A DNA stretch of 64,000 nt from a bacterium (GTDB lineage: Bacteria > Auribacterota > Auribacteria > Auribacterales > Auribacteraceae). The notes beneath the pieces are model-generated. The model saw only the letters and a list, made by a program, of their open reading frames with translations, made no database searches and had not been told where the DNA came from. Positions 62,791-64,000 of this stretch are shown here, in pieces. The stretch's first letter is position 1; each line of letters starts with the position of its first letter. The position numbers and the translations under genes were made by a program. Location of the stretch: positions 1-64,000 of the forward strand of contig JAHDNF010000025.1 of assembly GCA_018435605.1 (NCBI GenBank). The letters run 5' to 3'.

Positions 62791-64000
62791 CGGTTTCAAC
62801 CGTGTGCAGTCATTACTGCCCGTACTTGACGAGCAGAGTTTATCTATATTCAGCTCAATGATGGACGCGCAGATAGTAGAAAATTACAGAAACGACAAAC
62901 TGGCGTTTTTCGTTCCACATGCAAAGCAGAGCGAATTTATAGAACATCCCGCACGCACAAAAGCGTTCATAGGCGGCAACCGGTCGGGCAAAACCACAGC
63001 CGGTGCGGTAGATATGATTCTCGAATGCATCGGTTGCCACCCGCTTCAAGAATCGGGCAGACGCAGAAAACCGCCGGTATTTTGGCGTGTGGTGTGCGTG
63101 GATTTTATCAACGGTATAGAAAAAATAATACTGCCCAAAATCAAACAATGGATTCCGAAAAAATACCTTATTGACGGGTCATGGCAATCGTCGTGGCTGG
63201 AGCGGTCGCATACCCTGACACTGGCCAACGGGTCGCAGATCGAGTTTATGTCTGCCCATCAAGACAGAGAAAAATTCCAAGGCACCAGCAGAGACGGCCT
63301 GTGGATCGATGAGGAAATAGACAAACCGATCTACCACGAATGCCTGCTACGATTGCTCGACCGGGGCGGCCGGTCGATTCTCACCCTCACCCCTGTAAAC
63401 GGTATGACATGGATATACGACGATATCTATCTGAAAAAAGACGATCCGGATATCCACGTGTCAACCGCTTCCACCTATGACAATCCCCACATAAACCCCG
63501 CCGAAATAGAACTCATCACCCGAGGCCTTTCCGACGAAGAACGGAAAATCCGCATCAACGGGGAGTTCGTGTCCCTGCAAGGGCTTGTCTACAAAGAGTT
63601 CGCCGACCGGCCGCCCTACGTCATTTCCCCTTTTGAGATTCCTTCGGACTGGACACATTATGTCGGCATCGACCCGCACCTGCGCACCCCTACGGCTACC
63701 CTGTTTACCGCCTGCGACAGAGACAACAACCTGTATGTTTACGACGAGCTTTATATGGACGGGCTTATCAGCGACATCGCGCCGGTTATTATCGGCAAGG
63801 TAGGCGACAAGGAGCGGTTCAGCGCGCTGATCGATCCGGCAAGCGGCCAGCCTAATCCGGTATCAGGCACATCTATCAGGGACGAGTTCGCGCGGTTCGG
63901 AATACCCGCCCGCAATCCGAGAAAAGATGTTTTCGCCGGTATCAACAGGGTGCGGGAATACCTCAAATGCGACCCGCAGTACGGCAAACCCCGCCTGTTT
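62774..64000 (+). CDS. Phage terminase large subunit (partial, runs off right edge)
   Basis: An ATG at 62774 opens a frame of 409 codons that is still open at the right edge. It has the packaging ATPase signature: Walker A GGNRSGKTTAG (about 67-77) and Walker B LWIDEEID (about 176-183), followed by a C-terminal RNase-H-like nuclease part beginning VGIDPHLRTPTATLF (first catalytic Asp). Other conserved segments are LTLTPVNGMTWIYDD and GEFVSLQGLVYKEF. It packages phage DNA and probably marks the start of a prophage or gene-transfer-agent cluster. Confidence 0.92.
   Translation, partial: MTTQIDGFNRVQSLLPVLDEQSLSIFSSMMDAQIVENYRNDKLAFFVPHAKQSEFIEHPARTKAFIGGNRSGKTTAGAVDMILECIGCHPLQESGRRRKPPVFWRVVCVDFINGIEKIILPKIKQWIPKKYLIDGSWQSSWLERSHTLTLANGSQIEFMSAHQDREKFQGTSRDGLWIDEEIDKPIYHECLLRLLDRGGRSILTLTPVNGMTWIYDDIYLKKDDPDIHVSTASTYDNPHINPAEIELITRGLSDEERKIRINGEFVSLQGLVYKEFADRPPYVISPFEIPSDWTHYVGIDPHLRTPTATLFTACDRDNNLYVYDELYMDGLISDIAPVIIGKVGDKERFSALIDPASGQPNPVSGTSIRDEFARFGIPARNPRKDVFAGINRVREYLKCDPQYGKPRLF

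Overview
The window looks like a chromosomal segment of a diderm, probably anaerobic, motile bacterium that makes a surface polysaccharide. Three secreted proteins end in PEP-CTERM sorting tails. A polyprenyl-phosphate sugar transferase, RfbC, two chemoreceptors, sigma-54, FapA, a DUF4954 protein, RNase HIII, a split glycine decarboxylase (GcvPA/GcvPB) and a MetV-like protein occur together. That mix suggests an uncultured lineage near the PVC, Omnitrophota or Auribacterota groups, but no rRNA or ribosomal protein gene is present, so the placement is an inference.

Layout. Positions 1-8700: a repeat-containing coding sequence cut by the left edge, the sugar transferase, a chemoreceptor with a zinc-binding (CZB-like) sensor, a lipoprotein hydrolase, a SemiSWEET transporter, a PEP-CTERM protein, a two-repeat secreted protein and a GNAT acetyltransferase. 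Positions 8900-16250: a second chemoreceptor, a sugar-nucleotide epimerase, nagB, a DUF4954 protein and a HAD phosphatase. Positions 16270-20400 (minus strand): a REC-HD-GYP / FIST / hybrid kinase signalling operon. Positions 20550-24410: an iron-uptake locus with a DtxR/MntR-FeoA fusion regulator, FeoB and a predicted outer-membrane barrel; two related palindromes lie upstream of the regulator and of feoB. Positions 24600-34800: lipoproteins, an M48 protease, a GT2 enzyme, a PEP-CTERM protein, MscS, a hydrolase/Nudix pair, RfbC, a REC-HATPase / STAS / FapA operon and Ssb.

Positions 34880-41000: a lipoprotein, an EEP-family phosphodiesterase, tRNA-Phe with a clear promoter, rpoN, a tiny secreted peptide, a GT-C-like membrane protein and an L,D-transpeptidase. 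Positions 41200-48400: an FmdB zinc ribbon followed by a JAB(RadC-like)-DinG helicase fusion, then convergently an rph-rdgB-rnhC-(GT-C/TPR) operon. Positions 48960-51300: a HAD protein, an ADP-ribosylglycohydrolase-family protein preceded by a 42-residue zinc-ribbon protein, and a CxxC/coiled-coil protein. Positions 51550-56670: a compact gcvT-gcvH-gcvPA-gcvPB-lipoate ligase operon. Positions 56800-62250: an EF-hand protein, small secreted proteins, a PEP-CTERM protein, and a minus-strand run of hypothetical, metV-like, thiC-like and TPR genes. From 62428 to the right edge a small gene overlaps a phage-type large terminase that runs off the window, so a prophage or related element probably begins there.

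Functional links. The glycine cleavage genes produce methylene-tetrahydrofolate, and the MetV-like protein 5 kb away belongs to methylene-tetrahydrofolate reductase chemistry, so the right third may be rich in one-carbon metabolism. The most unusual items are the JAB-DinG fusion, the mixed-character iron regulator with its paired palindromes, the tiny zinc ribbon next to an ADP-ribosylglycohydrolase, the REP-like GTAG hairpins, and several genes of fewer than 60 residues. I found no CRISPR array, rRNA, integrase, insertion sequence transposase or recognisable riboswitch.
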